The notes under the pieces are model-generated. The model was not told the DNA's origin. It did not search any database and worked only from the letters and a program-made list of their open reading frames with translations. Source: Tenacibaculum sp. AHE14PA (GTDB lineage Bacteria; Bacteroidota; Bacteroidia; Flavobacteriales; Flavobacteriaceae). From it: a stretch of 64,000 bases of DNA. Of this stretch, positions 53,394-62,481 are shown piece after piece. The first letter of the stretch is position 1. Every line of letters begins with the position of its first letter. The translations under genes were made by a program, and so were the position numbers. The stretch covers positions 2,107,501-2,171,500 of the forward strand of contig NZ_CP058983.1 of assembly GCF_019278465.1 (NCBI RefSeq). Direction: 5' to 3'.

Positions 53394-54362
53394 ATGTCAA
53401 GAATTTTAACAGGAGTACAAAGCACAGGAACTCCGCATTTAGGTAACTTATTGGGAGCTATTTTACCAGCCATTGAAATGGCTAACGACTCTAAAAACGA
53501 AGCTTTTATCTTTATTGCAGATATGCATTCTTTAACACAAATTAAAGATGGTAACGAATTAAGAGAAAACACCTATAGTGTTGCTGCTACTTGGCTTGCA
53601 TGTGGAATTGACATTAACAAAACTGTTTTTTATCGCCAAAGTGATATTCCTCAAGTTGCAGAATTATCTTGGTACTTAAGTTGTTATTTTCCGTACCAAC
53701 GTTTAACATTAGCGCACGGTTTTAAAGATAAAGCCGATCGTTTGGCTGATGTTAACAGTGGGTTATTTACATACCCGATGTTAATGGCTGCCGATATTTT
53801 ATTATACGACGCAGAAATTGTACCGGTTGGAAAAGACCAGTTACAACACCTAGAAATGGCTCGTGATGTAGCTAGTAGATTAAATAATGTTGTGGGTGAT
53901 ACTTTAATTTTACCACAAGCTAAGATTAGCGAAAACACAAAATTAGTTCCTGGAACTGATGGTGAAAAAATGAGTAAATCTAGAAATAATTTCATCAATA
54001 TTTTCTTGTCTGATAAAAAACTACGCAAGCAAATTATGGGGATTCAAACGGATAGTAAAGCACTTGAAGATCCTAAAAACCCGGATACAGATAATGTTTT
54101 TGCGCTTTATAAATTATTAGCTTCGGATGTACAAATTGCTGAAATGCGTGCAAATTACGAAGGTGGAAACTATGGTTACGGTCATGCTAAACAAGCTTTA
54201 TACGAGTTGATTATCGATAAATTTGTTGACGTTCGTACAAAGTACAATCATTACATGGAGAACCGTACTGAAATTGACGAAGCTCTTGCTGTTGGAGCCG
54301 AAAAAGCTCGTACGGTTGCTACGGATGTTTTACAAAGAGTTCGTAAAAAAATAGGATACTAA
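53394..54362 (+). CDS. trpS: Tryptophanyl-tRNA synthetase
   Basis: Charges tRNA-Trp. This is a 322-residue class I enzyme with the HIGH-type motif TGTPHLGNLLGA near residue 11, the tryptophan-site block VPVGKDQLQHLEMARDVA and the KMSKS loop GEKMSKSRNN. The start MSRILTGVQ at 53394 was chosen because the upstream 18 codons of open frame are not conserved in the family. It is followed after 20 bases by a small lipoprotein gene that probably shares its transcript. Confidence 0.96.
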   Translation: MSRILTGVQSTGTPHLGNLLGAILPAIEMANDSKNEAFIFIADMHSLTQIKDGNELRENTYSVAATWLACGIDINKTVFYRQSDIPQVAELSWYLSCYFPYQRLTLAHGFKDKADRLADVNSGLFTYPMLMAADILLYDAEIVPVGKDQLQHLEMARDVASRLNNVVGDTLILPQAKISENTKLVPGTDGEKMSKSRNNFINIFLSDKKLRKQIMGIQTDSKALEDPKNPDTDNVFALYKLLASDVQIAEMRANYEGGNYGYGHAKQALYELIIDKFVDVRTKYNHYMENRTEIDEALAVGAEKARTVATDVLQRVRKKIGY

Positions 54363-54382
54363 TCTCAAAATTTAAAAATCAG

Positions 54383-54685
54383 ATGAAAAATTTACTTTTT
54401 ATATTTTTATTCGGAATAATAGCTTGTTCACAACCAAAAGAAAAAACGTTTATAGCCGATGCTTCTTGCGGTCAATGTAAATTCGGTTTAGAAAGTCAAA
54501 ACGGATGTGATTTAGCCATTAAAATTGATGATAAAGCCTATTTTGTTGATGGCGCTCATATTGATGATTTCGGTGATGCGCACGACAAGAAAATTGGCTT
54601 TTGTAATGTTGTTAGAAAAGTAGAAGTAACTGGTAAATTAGAAAATGATAGATTTAAAGCTACCGCTCTTAAAATAGTTGAGTAG
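54383..54685 (+). CDS. Small DUF6370-like lipoprotein
   Basis: A 100-residue lipoprotein: lipobox FGIIAC (Cys15), then ADASCGQCKFGLESQNGCDLAI with a CxxC plus a third cysteine. The histidine-rich acidic block VDGAHIDDFGDAHDKKIGFC follows. I recognise the layout as DUF6370. The Cys/His/Asp pattern suggests a metal or redox site in the periplasm, but no function is known. The C-terminal strand region (VRKVEVTGKLENDRFKATAL) is OB-like. A strong terminator follows. Confidence 0.82.
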   Translation: MKNLLFIFLFGIIACSQPKEKTFIADASCGQCKFGLESQNGCDLAIKIDDKAYFVDGAHIDDFGDAHDKKIGFCNVVRKVEVTGKLENDRFKATALKIVE

Positions 54686-54710
54686 TTTTCGTAGATAAAT
54701 AATTGCAAAA

Positions 54711-54745
54711 AAATCCGAAGTAAATAGTACTTCGGATTTTTTTTA
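54711..54745 (+). terminator. Terminator after trpS/lipoprotein
   Basis: AAATCCGAAGTA and TACTTCGGATTT flank a five-base loop, followed by a run of T. Confidence 0.88.
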
Positions 54746-54769
54746 TTTTGATATGTCAAGCCTTAAAAT

Positions 54770-55810
54770 TTACGGTGCAGGATTCGGAATTAAACTATGA
54801 ACCGATTCTATTTCTGCCAAAATTTCTTCTGATAAATCAATATTAATAGAGTTGATATTTTCTTTTAACTGACTCATTTTTGTAGCTCCAATAATATTAC
54901 TAGTTACAAAGGGCAACTGATTTATGTATGCTAATGACAATTCAGCCAATGTTAGTCCGTGTTTTTCGGCTATTTTCAAATATTCTCTAACTGCTTTTAA
55001 AGAATCTTCGCTCATATAACGAGCTATAAACCTCGGAAACAAAGTTCCTCTTGCTCCTTCAGGCGTTTTACCATCTAAATATTTACCTGATAAAACTCCT
55101 TGTGCTAAAGGCGAATATGCTAACAAACCAATGTTTTCTCTCATAGAAACTTCACTCATACCTACTTCATAACCTCTGTGAATTAAAGAATATGAGTTTT
55201 GAATAGTACTCATTCTTGGCAAATTATGTTGCTCGGCAGTTTGCAAATACTTCATGGTTCCCCAAGGCGTTTCGTTTGATAATCCAATGTGTTTTATCTT
55301 TCCTTGTTTTACTAAAGCATTCATTGTTTCTAAAATCTCTAAATGATTTTCAGCTTCTTTGGTTGCTGTTTTATACGGATAATCACGAACACCAAAACAA
55401 TTTACACCACGAGAAGGCCAATGAAACTGATATAAATCGATATAATCGGTTTGTAGACGTTTTAAACTACCTTCAACCGCATCAATAATATTTTGTTTTG
55501 TAAAGCCACCAGTTCGAATGTGTTTTGTATAGTCGCCACCACCAGCAATTTTACTCGCCAATACTACTTTATCACGATTTCCGGTTTTTTTAAACCAAGA
55601 ACCAATTATTTTCTCAGTTGCACCATAAGTTTCTGGCGTTGCTGGTACTGAATATAATTCGGCTGTATCCCAAAAATTTACGCCTTGCTCCAACGCATAG
55701 TCCATTTGCTCGTGTCCATCCACTTCAGTATTCTGATTTCCCCATGTCATGGTTCCTAAACAAATTTTAGAAACTTTTATATCGGTATTTGGTAGTTTAG
55801 TGTACTTCAT
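54770..55810 (-). CDS. tas: NADP(H)-dependent aldo-keto reductase (Tas-like)
   Basis: A 346-residue TIM-barrel reductase resembling Escherichia coli Tas. The catalytic tetrad is visible: Asp and Tyr in FWDTAELYSVP, Lys in VVLASKIAGG and His in DLYQFHWPSRG. The NADP-binding end reads ATKMSQLKENINSINIDLS. The physiological substrate is unknown; the family reduces aldehydes and ketones. It is followed by a repeat remnant and lies upstream of nothing on its strand until the terminator region near 54.75 kb. Confidence 0.9.
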   Translation of the reverse strand: MKYTKLPNTDIKVSKICLGTMTWGNQNTEVDGHEQMDYALEQGVNFWDTAELYSVPATPETYGATEKIIGSWFKKTGNRDKVVLASKIAGGGDYTKHIRTGGFTKQNIIDAVEGSLKRLQTDYIDLYQFHWPSRGVNCFGVRDYPYKTATKEAENHLEILETMNALVKQGKIKHIGLSNETPWGTMKYLQTAEQHNLPRMSTIQNSYSLIHRGYEVGMSEVSMRENIGLLAYSPLAQGVLSGKYLDGKTPEGARGTLFPRFIARYMSEDSLKAVREYLKIAEKHGLTLAELSLAYINQLPFVTSNIIGATKMSQLKENINSINIDLSEEILAEIESVHSLIPNPAP

Positions 55811-55833
55811 TTTATCAATTTAATTAACAACTA

Positions 55834-55858
55834 TTTCTCGACTGCGCTCGAAATGACA
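55834..55858. repeat. Solitary REP-like remnant
   Basis: The short partly palindromic sequence TTTCTCGACTGCGCTCGAAA followed by TGACA resembles dispersed intergenic repeats common in Flavobacteriia. It lies between the aldo-keto reductase and pgk and is unlike the local AT-rich composition. Confidence 0.5.
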
Positions 55859-55860
55859 TT

Positions 55861-57048
55861 TTATTTTAAAACCGCTTCAATTCCTGGTAATGTTTTTCCT
55901 TCTAACATTTCTAACATTGCTCCACCACCTGTAGAAACATAACTTACTTTATCTCCAAAACCAAATTGCTTTACTGCTGCTACAGAATCTCCGCCTCCTA
56001 CTAAAGAAAATGCTCCGCTTTCAGTTGCTTTAGCAATAGCGTTTCCTAATTCGATGGTTCCTGTTGCAAACTTTTCCAGTTCAAAAACTCCTAAAGGTCC
56101 GTTCCATAAAATAGTTTTAGATTTTGCAATTACTGCTGCAAATTTCTCTGATGTTTTTGGCCCGCAATCAAGCCCCATCCATCCATCAGGAATTTTAGTT
56201 GTATCAACTATTTGCGTATTTGCATCATTTGAAAAAGCATCAGCAATAATAGCATCTACTGGTAAATGTATTTCAGTGTTTTTTTCTTTTGCTAATTTTA
56301 AAATTGACAATGCCAACTCTAATTTATCATCTTCTACTAACGAATTACCAATGTTTCCGCCTAAAGCTTTAATAAAAGTGAAGGTCATTCCTCCACCAAC
56401 AATAATATGATCTACTTTTTCAATAATATTTTCTATCACTCCAATTTTAGACGATACTTTTGCTCCTCCTAAAATTGCAGTTACTGGTTTTTCAGAATCA
56501 TTTAAAACCTTGTTGATACTTTCAATTTCGGTTGCCAATAAATTTCCGAAACATTTATTTTCAGCAAAAAATTGTGCAATAACTGCTGTAGAAGCATGCG
56601 CTCTGTGTGCAGTACCAAAAGCATCATTCACATAAACATCACCTAATTCAGATAATTTTTCAGCAAAAACTACATCTCCTGCTTTTTCTTCTGGATAAAA
56701 ACGTAAGTTTTCTAATAATAAAATCTCTCCGCTTTTTAAATTTGCAATCGCTTCGGTAACTTTATCTCCAATACAATCTTCAACAAACTTAACCTGAACC
56801 CCTATAACTTCTGTAACTTTAGCTATAATATGACGCAATGAAAATTGATCTTCTTTTCCTTTCGGACGACCTAAATGCGACATTAACACACAACTACCGC
56901 CATCTTCTAATACTTTGATTATTGTTGACTTTGCTGCCTTAATTCGTGTAACATCAGTCACCTCTAAACTGTCGTTTAAAGGCACATTAAAATCTACTCG
57001 TATTAATGCTTTTTTATTTTCGAAATTAAAATCGTTAAGTGTTTTCAT
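55861..57048 (-). CDS. pgk: Phosphoglycerate kinase
   Basis: Transfers phosphate between 1,3-bisphosphoglycerate and ADP in glycolysis. The 395-residue protein has the substrate-binding start [14 protein letters not shown], the block HLGRPKG, the hinge and nucleotide region [14 protein letters not shown], and the C-terminal [13 protein letters not shown] loop. It is a standard length. A -7 box (TATTTTTG) lies 37 bases upstream. It is divergent from moaE. Confidence 0.97.
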   Translation of the reverse strand: MKTLNDFNFENKKALIRVDFNVPLNDSLEVTDVTRIKAAKSTIIKVLEDGGSCVLMSHLGRPKGKEDQFSLRHIIAKVTEVIGVQVKFVEDCIGDKVTEAIANLKSGEILLLENLRFYPEEKAGDVVFAEKLSELGDVYVNDAFGTAHRAHASTAVIAQFFAENKCFGNLLATEIESINKVLNDSEKPVTAILGGAKVSSKIGVIENIIEKVDHIIVGGGMTFTFIKALGGNIGNSLVEDDKLELALSILKLAKEKNTEIHLPVDAIIADAFSNDANTQIVDTTKIPDGWMGLDCGPKTSEKFAAVIAKSKTILWNGPLGVFELEKFATGTIELGNAIAKATESGAFSLVGGGDSVAAVKQFGFGDKVSYVSTGGGAMLEMLEGKTLPGIEAVLK

Positions 57049-57085
57049 ATTTTTTGTTAAAAAGTATCTTCTTTTATGTTGCTTA

Positions 57086-57093
57086 CAAAAATA
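57086..57093 (-). promoter_or_regulatory. pgk -7 box TATTTTTG
   Basis: A full TAnnTTTG match on the minus strand, 37 bases upstream of the pgk ATG. Confidence 0.45.
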
Positions 57094-57139
57094 AATATTT
57101 AAATCTGATTCGTTTATACTATTTACATTTTCAAACTTA

Positions 57140-57147
57140 TATCTTTG
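57140..57147 (+). promoter_or_regulatory. moaE -7 box TATCTTTG
   Basis: A full TAnnTTTG match 19 bases upstream of the moaE ATG. Confidence 0.5.
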
Positions 57148-57166
57148 TTAAAGTTTATTATTTAAA

Positions 57167-57589
57167 ATGAAAATAACTTCGATAAAGGTAACTTCAGAAA
57201 AACTAAACTTGCAAGAATGCTATGATTTTGTAGTAGATACTTCTTGTGGCGGAATCTCTGTTTTTGTTGGCACCGTAAGAGATGCTACTCAAAATAAAAG
57301 TGTTACTCATTTAGATTTTTCTACTTACAAACCAATGGCCATTAAAGAAATGCAAAAAATTGCTGAATTGGCTTTAGAAAAATTTCCTATAAAAAAAATA
57401 GCGATTCATCACGCTGAAGGTTTACTGCAAATAAAAGATGTTCCTGTAATTATTACAGTTTCTTCTCCGCACCGAAAAGCGGCTTTTGATGCTTGCCAAT
57501 TTGCAATTGATACTTTAAAGGAAACTGTTCCTATCTGGAAAAAAGAATATTTTGAAGATGGTGAAGTATGGGTTAATGCGCATCCTTAA
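57167..57589 (+). CDS. moaE: Molybdopterin synthase catalytic subunit
   Basis: A 140-residue protein that, with thiocarboxylated MoaD, converts precursor Z to molybdopterin. Motifs are ISVFVGTVRDAT (about 30-41), AIHHAEGLLQIKDVPVII, SPHRKAAFDACQ and the catalytic-lysine segment TVPIWKKEYF. It is separated from moaD by about 17 kb and from any other moa gene in the window. A TATCTTTG box precedes it and a terminator follows, so it appears to be monocistronic. Confidence 0.94.
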   Translation: MKITSIKVTSEKLNLQECYDFVVDTSCGGISVFVGTVRDATQNKSVTHLDFSTYKPMAIKEMQKIAELALEKFPIKKIAIHHAEGLLQIKDVPVIITVSSPHRKAAFDACQFAIDTLKETVPIWKKEYFEDGEVWVNAHP

Positions 57590-57667
57590 AAAATATTTTT
57601 TATTTTTTTTTTTAAAATTACGATTATTTACATTTTTATGCTTCTATAAGTTTATATCTTCGAAATG

Positions 57668-57697
57668 TCAATATGTTTCTGGGGGGGAACATATTGA
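57668..57697. other. Hairpin with a seven-G loop
   Basis: TCAATATGTT and AACATATTGA are perfect arms around a 10-base loop ending in seven G. Such a G-run is unusual in this AT-rich sequence. It lies between the moaE stop and its terminator. No known RNA family was recognised. Confidence 0.5.
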
Positions 57698-57718
57698 TAA
57701 TTTACAAATAAAGGTGCA

Positions 57719-57757
57719 AAAGGATAAAAATTTAATTTTTATCCTTTCTTTTTTTAT
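57719..57757 (+). terminator. Terminator after moaE
   Basis: AAAGGATAAAAATT and AATTTTTATCCTTT around a one-base centre, followed by CTTTTTTT. Confidence 0.85.
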
Positions 57758-57774
57758 AAAAGCTACATTATATG

Positions 57775-60531
57775 CTAATAAGGTAAATCTGCTGGTTCGA
57801 TAAAATCAATTTTAGAATTATATATCTCTTTTAAAAACACTTTTATTTCATCCATAAAATCATTCAGTTTTTCTTCTGTTACTTCATTATCTGGAGTACG
57901 GTAATTAGATGAAAAATTCATTTTTAAGAACCCGTTTTTTAAGTTTTTAAACGAAATAATACCTGCTTCTAAATTATTAGAGAAATCAAATTTATTGTTT
58001 TGAGTATACAAAAAAGCATACAGCATAACCTGAATTGCCTTATGGTGTTTTAAATCTCTAATATTTTCAAAATCCACCACTTTTAGTTTAGTTGCATCTA
58101 CCATTCCGGTTTTATAATCTATAATTCTAACAACACCATTTAACTCATCAATTCTATCAACTTGTCCGTGAATTTTTATAGGAAAATCAATACCTTCAAC
58201 CGTAATTTCAGCAGCTAAATTTTGTTCTGTTCCAATTATTTTTAATTGATTATTTTCATCTTTTAACAACTGTTTTTCATTTGCTAAAAAATTTTCTACA
58301 AATCGATTCGCAACTTCAAAAACTAGCCTATTTTTCCCCGTAGCAATATCTCCGTTTTTAAAATGTTCTGAGAAATAAAAAGTAACCAGTTCTTTTGTTT
58401 TCTGTTGCATGTTAATAATATCATCAACAGATAAAAACCTACCTATAAAAGGTTTATATAACGCTTCTAAAGTATCATGAACCACAGTTCCCATAGTATT
58501 TGCGGCAACGGTTTCTTCTACATTTTCGAACTCATTAATTTTTAAAACTTTCTGTTTGTAAAAAGCAATCGGGTTGTATAAGTAATTGGTTAATGCTGAT
58601 GGTGATATTCCTTTTTTAGCCAACTCTTGTAAGCGTTCTAAAACTTTCTCATCTTTTTGAATCTCTTTTAATTTTGTCTCCGATGTTACTACTTTCGGAC
58701 TAATTATCTTCTCAGTAATGTCGTCTCGCATCATTTCTAATTGCGTAACAAAACGGCTTTTTTCTCCACTTCCAAAAACATCATGCTCTGTATTATATAA
58801 GATAAAAATATTTTTTGCTCTTTGCAATAACCTAAAAAAATGATATGAAAAAAGTGCATCTTTTTCTTTATATGTGGGCAATCCGAATTCAATTTTTACA
58901 TCAAAAGGAATAAAAGTATTTTGTTGGCTACTTGCGGGTAAAACACCCTCATTTACCGATGTGATAATTACGTTTTCAAAATCTAACATTCGTGTTTCTA
59001 AAACACCCATTAATTGTAAACCTTGCAACGGTTCTCCTTTAAAAGACAAACTTTCAGACTGAATTAATTGCCTAAAAAACTGGTGCAATGTTTTTAGATT
59101 TTGCACGTAGTTAAACTCAATATGTAAATTTTGTAATTGTGTAAATGCCGTGTAAAAACGGAATAAATATTCTTTTTCTAAATCGTTGGCTGTGTCTTTT
59201 AAAACATTAATTAACTTTAGTATTCTTGATAAAAATTCTGCTATTGTAGAAAACGGATTAAAAATAAGACAAACAACTTCTTTAATTTCCTCGTCTAAAG
59301 GAGCAAGAAACTCAGCGATTTTTGTTTGATTGATAAAAGTAGTATTCTCTTTAACAATCGTTGCCGAAATAATATCTGCAACATTTGTTTCAGCATCAAT
59401 TTGTAATAATTTATAAATTGATTCATCTTTTACAAACCGAACAACATCTTTATGATAAAACTGTTTATCTTTTTGTTTTTGTAGTTTTTCTTGATTGTTA
59501 AATAACTGAAAAATAGCAAAAATTAAACTCGTTGTAGGAATATCTTTTAACGGATATCCCATGGTAATGTTTATTGCCTCTACGCTTTTAGGTAATGAAT
59601 TTAAGGTTATTGGCAACAATGTTTCATCGGCCAATACCAAGGCTGTATTATTATGATTTGGTAATTTTGATAAAATTTCTCCCGCATGTTTTATTTGTGT
59701 AATATTTTTTGATGCTCCTATAACCTGAATATTCTTAGATTCAGAGAAATAATTTTTAATCGTTTGAATTGGGTTTTTTTCATAATATTTCCACTGCTTT
59801 TTATACTTTCTAAGAAAACTACCCGCTTGATGATTTCCTTCATAAAAAGTTTTATCAATATCCCAATAAACCTCACTATTTCCTGCAGATAAAAACTCTT
59901 GAAATAAAAATTCTTCCGCTGTATTTAGAGCATTAAATCCGATGAAAAAATATTTTTTATGTTGATTTTTACTAATAAAATTTTCAACATTCTTAGTTGC
60001 TTCACGATATAAAACACCTTGATATCCAATTTTATTTGAAATCAAAAATTGATAAAAAACAGCATAAAAATCTTCTAATTTCTCCATAAAAGAGAAATGA
60101 TCTTTCATTAGCTCCGTTTCTTTAAACTCTCCTTTTACCGACCATTTTTGTAAACGATGAATATCGCGTAAATACACAAAAATATCCTTCGGATTAATTA
60201 AGTGTTGGTCAATTTCATTAAAATCTTGTAAAACAGTAAAAGCCCATGTAGAGAAAACATCAAACGTATCTGGATTTTCTTCAATATCTTTATAAATAGT
60301 ATAAAAATGAAATAGCAGTTGTACTGAATCAGCTTTATTAATTTCAGAAATTTCTTCAACAAAATCGCCAATATTTAAAATTTGAGGTAAAAAACCTGCT
60401 AAAATTTTATTTTTAAATGTTTGCTTTACAAACACTCCTGCCCTTTGTGACGGCAAGACAAATACAACATTTTCAAACGATTTGGTGGTTTGTAAAATAG
60501 TATCTAAAGTTTCTGAAATAAAAGAGTTCAT
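57775..60531 (-). CDS. PD-(D/E)xK nuclease family protein (AddB/RecB-like)
   Basis: A 918-residue protein. The N-terminus FENVVFVLPSQRAGVFVKQTF and the later GLQLMGVLETRMLDFENVII and SVNEGVLP blocks are helicase-like, as in AddB. The C-terminus is a RecB-type nuclease domain (about 640-918) with SALTNYLYNPIAFYKQKVL, GTVVHDTLEALY, and the catalytic VRIIDYKTGMV. It probably works with an AddA-type helicase encoded elsewhere in double-strand-break repair. The typical AddB iron-sulfur cysteines are not evident. It stands alone on its strand, divergent from the nitrilase gene. Confidence 0.88.
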   Translation of the reverse strand: MNSFISETLDTILQTTKSFENVVFVLPSQRAGVFVKQTFKNKILAGFLPQILNIGDFVEEISEINKADSVQLLFHFYTIYKDIEENPDTFDVFSTWAFTVLQDFNEIDQHLINPKDIFVYLRDIHRLQKWSVKGEFKETELMKDHFSFMEKLEDFYAVFYQFLISNKIGYQGVLYREATKNVENFISKNQHKKYFFIGFNALNTAEEFLFQEFLSAGNSEVYWDIDKTFYEGNHQAGSFLRKYKKQWKYYEKNPIQTIKNYFSESKNIQVIGASKNITQIKHAGEILSKLPNHNNTALVLADETLLPITLNSLPKSVEAINITMGYPLKDIPTTSLIFAIFQLFNNQEKLQKQKDKQFYHKDVVRFVKDESIYKLLQIDAETNVADIISATIVKENTTFINQTKIAEFLAPLDEEIKEVVCLIFNPFSTIAEFLSRILKLINVLKDTANDLEKEYLFRFYTAFTQLQNLHIEFNYVQNLKTLHQFFRQLIQSESLSFKGEPLQGLQLMGVLETRMLDFENVIITSVNEGVLPASSQQNTFIPFDVKIEFGLPTYKEKDALFSYHFFRLLQRAKNIFILYNTEHDVFGSGEKSRFVTQLEMMRDDITEKIISPKVVTSETKLKEIQKDEKVLERLQELAKKGISPSALTNYLYNPIAFYKQKVLKINEFENVEETVAANTMGTVVHDTLEALYKPFIGRFLSVDDIINMQQKTKELVTFYFSEHFKNGDIATGKNRLVFEVANRFVENFLANEKQLLKDENNQLKIIGTEQNLAAEITVEGIDFPIKIHGQVDRIDELNGVVRIIDYKTGMVDATKLKVVDFENIRDLKHHKAIQVMLYAFLYTQNNKFDFSNNLEAGIISFKNLKNGFLKMNFSSNYRTPDNEVTEEKLNDFMDEIKVFLKEIYNSKIDFIEPADLPY

Positions 60532-60606
60532 AGCGGTTTTTTAATCTACCCAAAGTACAATATTTATCTTATTTTTGAGAGGATAATTAACTTCATTTCT
60601 TTGCTA

Positions 60607-61410
60607 ATGATTACAACAAACAAACTTAAAACTGCACTTATTCAGGCTGATTTAATTTGGGAAAAACCAGCTGAAAATAGAAATCATTTTAAAGAAAAAA
60701 TAAACAAGCTTCCTTTAGGTATCGACTTAATAATTTTACCCGAAATGTTTAGCACTGGTTTTACTATGAACGCACAGCATTTAGCAGAAACGATGACTGG
60801 TGATACTATTATTTGGATGCAAGATGTAGCTAACAAAAAGCAAGCAGCAATTGTTGGAAGTATTATTATTAAAGAACCGTGTTTAGATGCTGATAAAGAT
60901 TACAATTATTACAATCGATTACTTTTTGTACATCCTTCAGGTAAAATTGATTTTTACGACAAGAAACATTTATTTACATTGGCGAGAGAACACAAGGTGT
61001 TTTCTGCAGGAAAAAACATTGTTTTAATCCATTATAAAGATTGGAAGATTTGTCCGCTAATTTGTTATGATTTACGCTTTCCTGTTTGGGCCAGAAACAC
61101 TCATAATTACGATTTACTATTGTATGTAGCTAATTGGCCTACACCAAGAATTGAAGCCTGGAATGCACTCTTAAAAGCGCGTGCTATAGAAAACATGAGT
61201 TATACAATTGGTGTAAATAGAATTGGTACTGATGCTAACGGTTATGAGTACAGCGGTAATTCCGCTACGTATGATATGTTAGGAAAATGTTTAACTAAAA
61301 ATAAAGGAGAAGAAATCTCTTTAGTTATTGAGCTAGATAAAGAAATACAGTGTAAAACTCGCGATAAGTTTCGGTTTTTAGAAGATAAAGACGTATTTAC
61401 TTTTCAATAA
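60607..61410 (+). CDS. Nitrilase superfamily amidohydrolase (omega-amidase type)
   Basis: A 267-residue carbon-nitrogen hydrolase with the Glu-Lys-Cys triad: LIILPEMFSTGFTM, YDKKHLFTLAREHKVF and CPLICYDLRFPVWARN. This form resembles YafV/omega-amidase, which hydrolyses alpha-ketoglutaramate or alpha-ketosuccinamate after transamination. The exact substrate is not determined. The ATG at 60607 was used rather than a TTG two codons earlier. It is followed within five bases by a repeat-derived hairpin that should end transcription. Confidence 0.92.
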   Translation: MITTNKLKTALIQADLIWEKPAENRNHFKEKINKLPLGIDLIILPEMFSTGFTMNAQHLAETMTGDTIIWMQDVANKKQAAIVGSIIIKEPCLDADKDYNYYNRLLFVHPSGKIDFYDKKHLFTLAREHKVFSAGKNIVLIHYKDWKICPLICYDLRFPVWARNTHNYDLLLYVANWPTPRIEAWNALLKARAIENMSYTIGVNRIGTDANGYEYSGNSATYDMLGKCLTKNKGEEISLVIELDKEIQCKTRDKFRFLEDKDVFTFQ

Positions 61411-61414
61411 AAAA

Positions 61415-61463
61415 AACGTCATTGCAATAATAGAAGATTACTTCTCTTTATCGTAATGACGTT
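61415..61463. repeat. Solitary copy of the array repeat, probable terminator
   Basis: AACGTCATT and AATGACGTT enclose AGAAG-ATTA-CTTCT. The order GTCATTGC, AGATTACTTC, TCGTAATGAC matches the core words of the 40.3-kb array. It sits between convergent genes and so probably serves as a bidirectional terminator. Confidence 0.7.
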
Positions 61464-61477
61464 CTTTAATTATCTTT

Positions 61478-62458
61478 CTAAGATGGAATCATCCATTTAA
61501 AATTGAATTTGGTATCAGGAACCACAATACGTTCTGTAATACGATACATTCTATCTGGTAATTTCATTAAGTAATCACGTGCTTTCTCAGCCTCTGGAGT
61601 TAAACCTGTAATCTTATCTATCTCCCAAGTTGTATTTAGTTTTTTAATAATATCAACATAGTCAAAACCTGTGTATACCCCAACTCTTTGCGCTACTGTA
61701 GAGAAATCATCAAATAAAGTTCCTTTTGCTCCAAAAGACTCTCTTAAGTGCATTGCAGGCATTACTATTTTGTATTTCATCATGTATTGAAATGCTAACA
61801 TCATTTCGCTAGGATCAATTTTAAATATCTGCTTCACAAATTCTGTATATGCTTGGTGATGACGCATTTCATCTCCTGCAATAATTCGAGACATTTTTGC
61901 CAACGCTTTGTGTCCTTTTTTCTTTGCAATTTTAGCTACGTTTAAGTGAGAAACATACGTTGCTAATTCCTGAAAACTCGTGTATATAAAGTTTTTATAT
62001 GGATCGCTTGCAGTACCAATATCAAAACCATCAGTAATTAAATGTTGCGTGGTAATTTCTACCTCACGCATATTTACACGTCCTGAAAGATATAAATACT
62101 TGTTTAAAGTATCTCCATGACGATTTTCTTCCGCCGTCCAAGCACGAATCCATTTTGCCCAACCGTTATCTGGGTGTTGTGTTATTCCATCTAAATCCAA
62201 CAACCAAGACTCGTAAGTTGGTAGTGCTTCTTCTGTAATTGTATCTCCTACCAATACTACCCAAAAGTCATCATCTAATTCTTTAGATAATTCTCTAATT
62301 TCTTCAACTTCAGAAATAAAAGTATCTTTTTGTGAGTTTGGTAAAAAATCTGTTGGTTGCCAAATTTTTTCCGCGGGTATTAAAAATTTTTCTACGAAAC
62401 TATCGATATTCTTCTCGAGCGTTTTCATTACTTCCTTTCGGATATTTTGTACTGACAT
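61478..62458 (-). CDS. Acyl-ACP desaturase
   Basis: A 326-residue soluble di-iron enzyme of the stearoyl-ACP delta-9 desaturase family. It introduces a double bond into acyl-ACP using oxygen and ferredoxin. The two iron-ligand helices are AWTAEENRHGDTLN (about 130) and IIAGDEMRHHQAYTEF (about 205), both E-x2-RH type. The W and aromatic-rich N-terminus is typical. It is 23 bases downstream of a PlsC-type gene on the same strand, so the two likely form a membrane-lipid operon. Confidence 0.95.
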   Translation of the reverse strand: MSVQNIRKEVMKTLEKNIDSFVEKFLIPAEKIWQPTDFLPNSQKDTFISEVEEIRELSKELDDDFWVVLVGDTITEEALPTYESWLLDLDGITQHPDNGWAKWIRAWTAEENRHGDTLNKYLYLSGRVNMREVEITTQHLITDGFDIGTASDPYKNFIYTSFQELATYVSHLNVAKIAKKKGHKALAKMSRIIAGDEMRHHQAYTEFVKQIFKIDPSEMMLAFQYMMKYKIVMPAMHLRESFGAKGTLFDDFSTVAQRVGVYTGFDYVDIIKKLNTTWEIDKITGLTPEAEKARDYLMKLPDRMYRITERIVVPDTKFNFKWMIPS

Positions 62459-62481
62459 AATTTTTTATAATTTATAAGTGA

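Noticed and set aside
53291..53572. N-terminal extension of the plsC frame by 94 codons
   Set aside because: It is antisense to the start of trpS and its leader, and the membrane helix typical of PlsC starts at the chosen ATG.
57552..57803. An 83-codon frame overlapping the moaE end and the nuclease gene end
   Set aside because: It crosses the G-loop hairpin and the moaE terminator, has no family resemblance and starts inside moaE.
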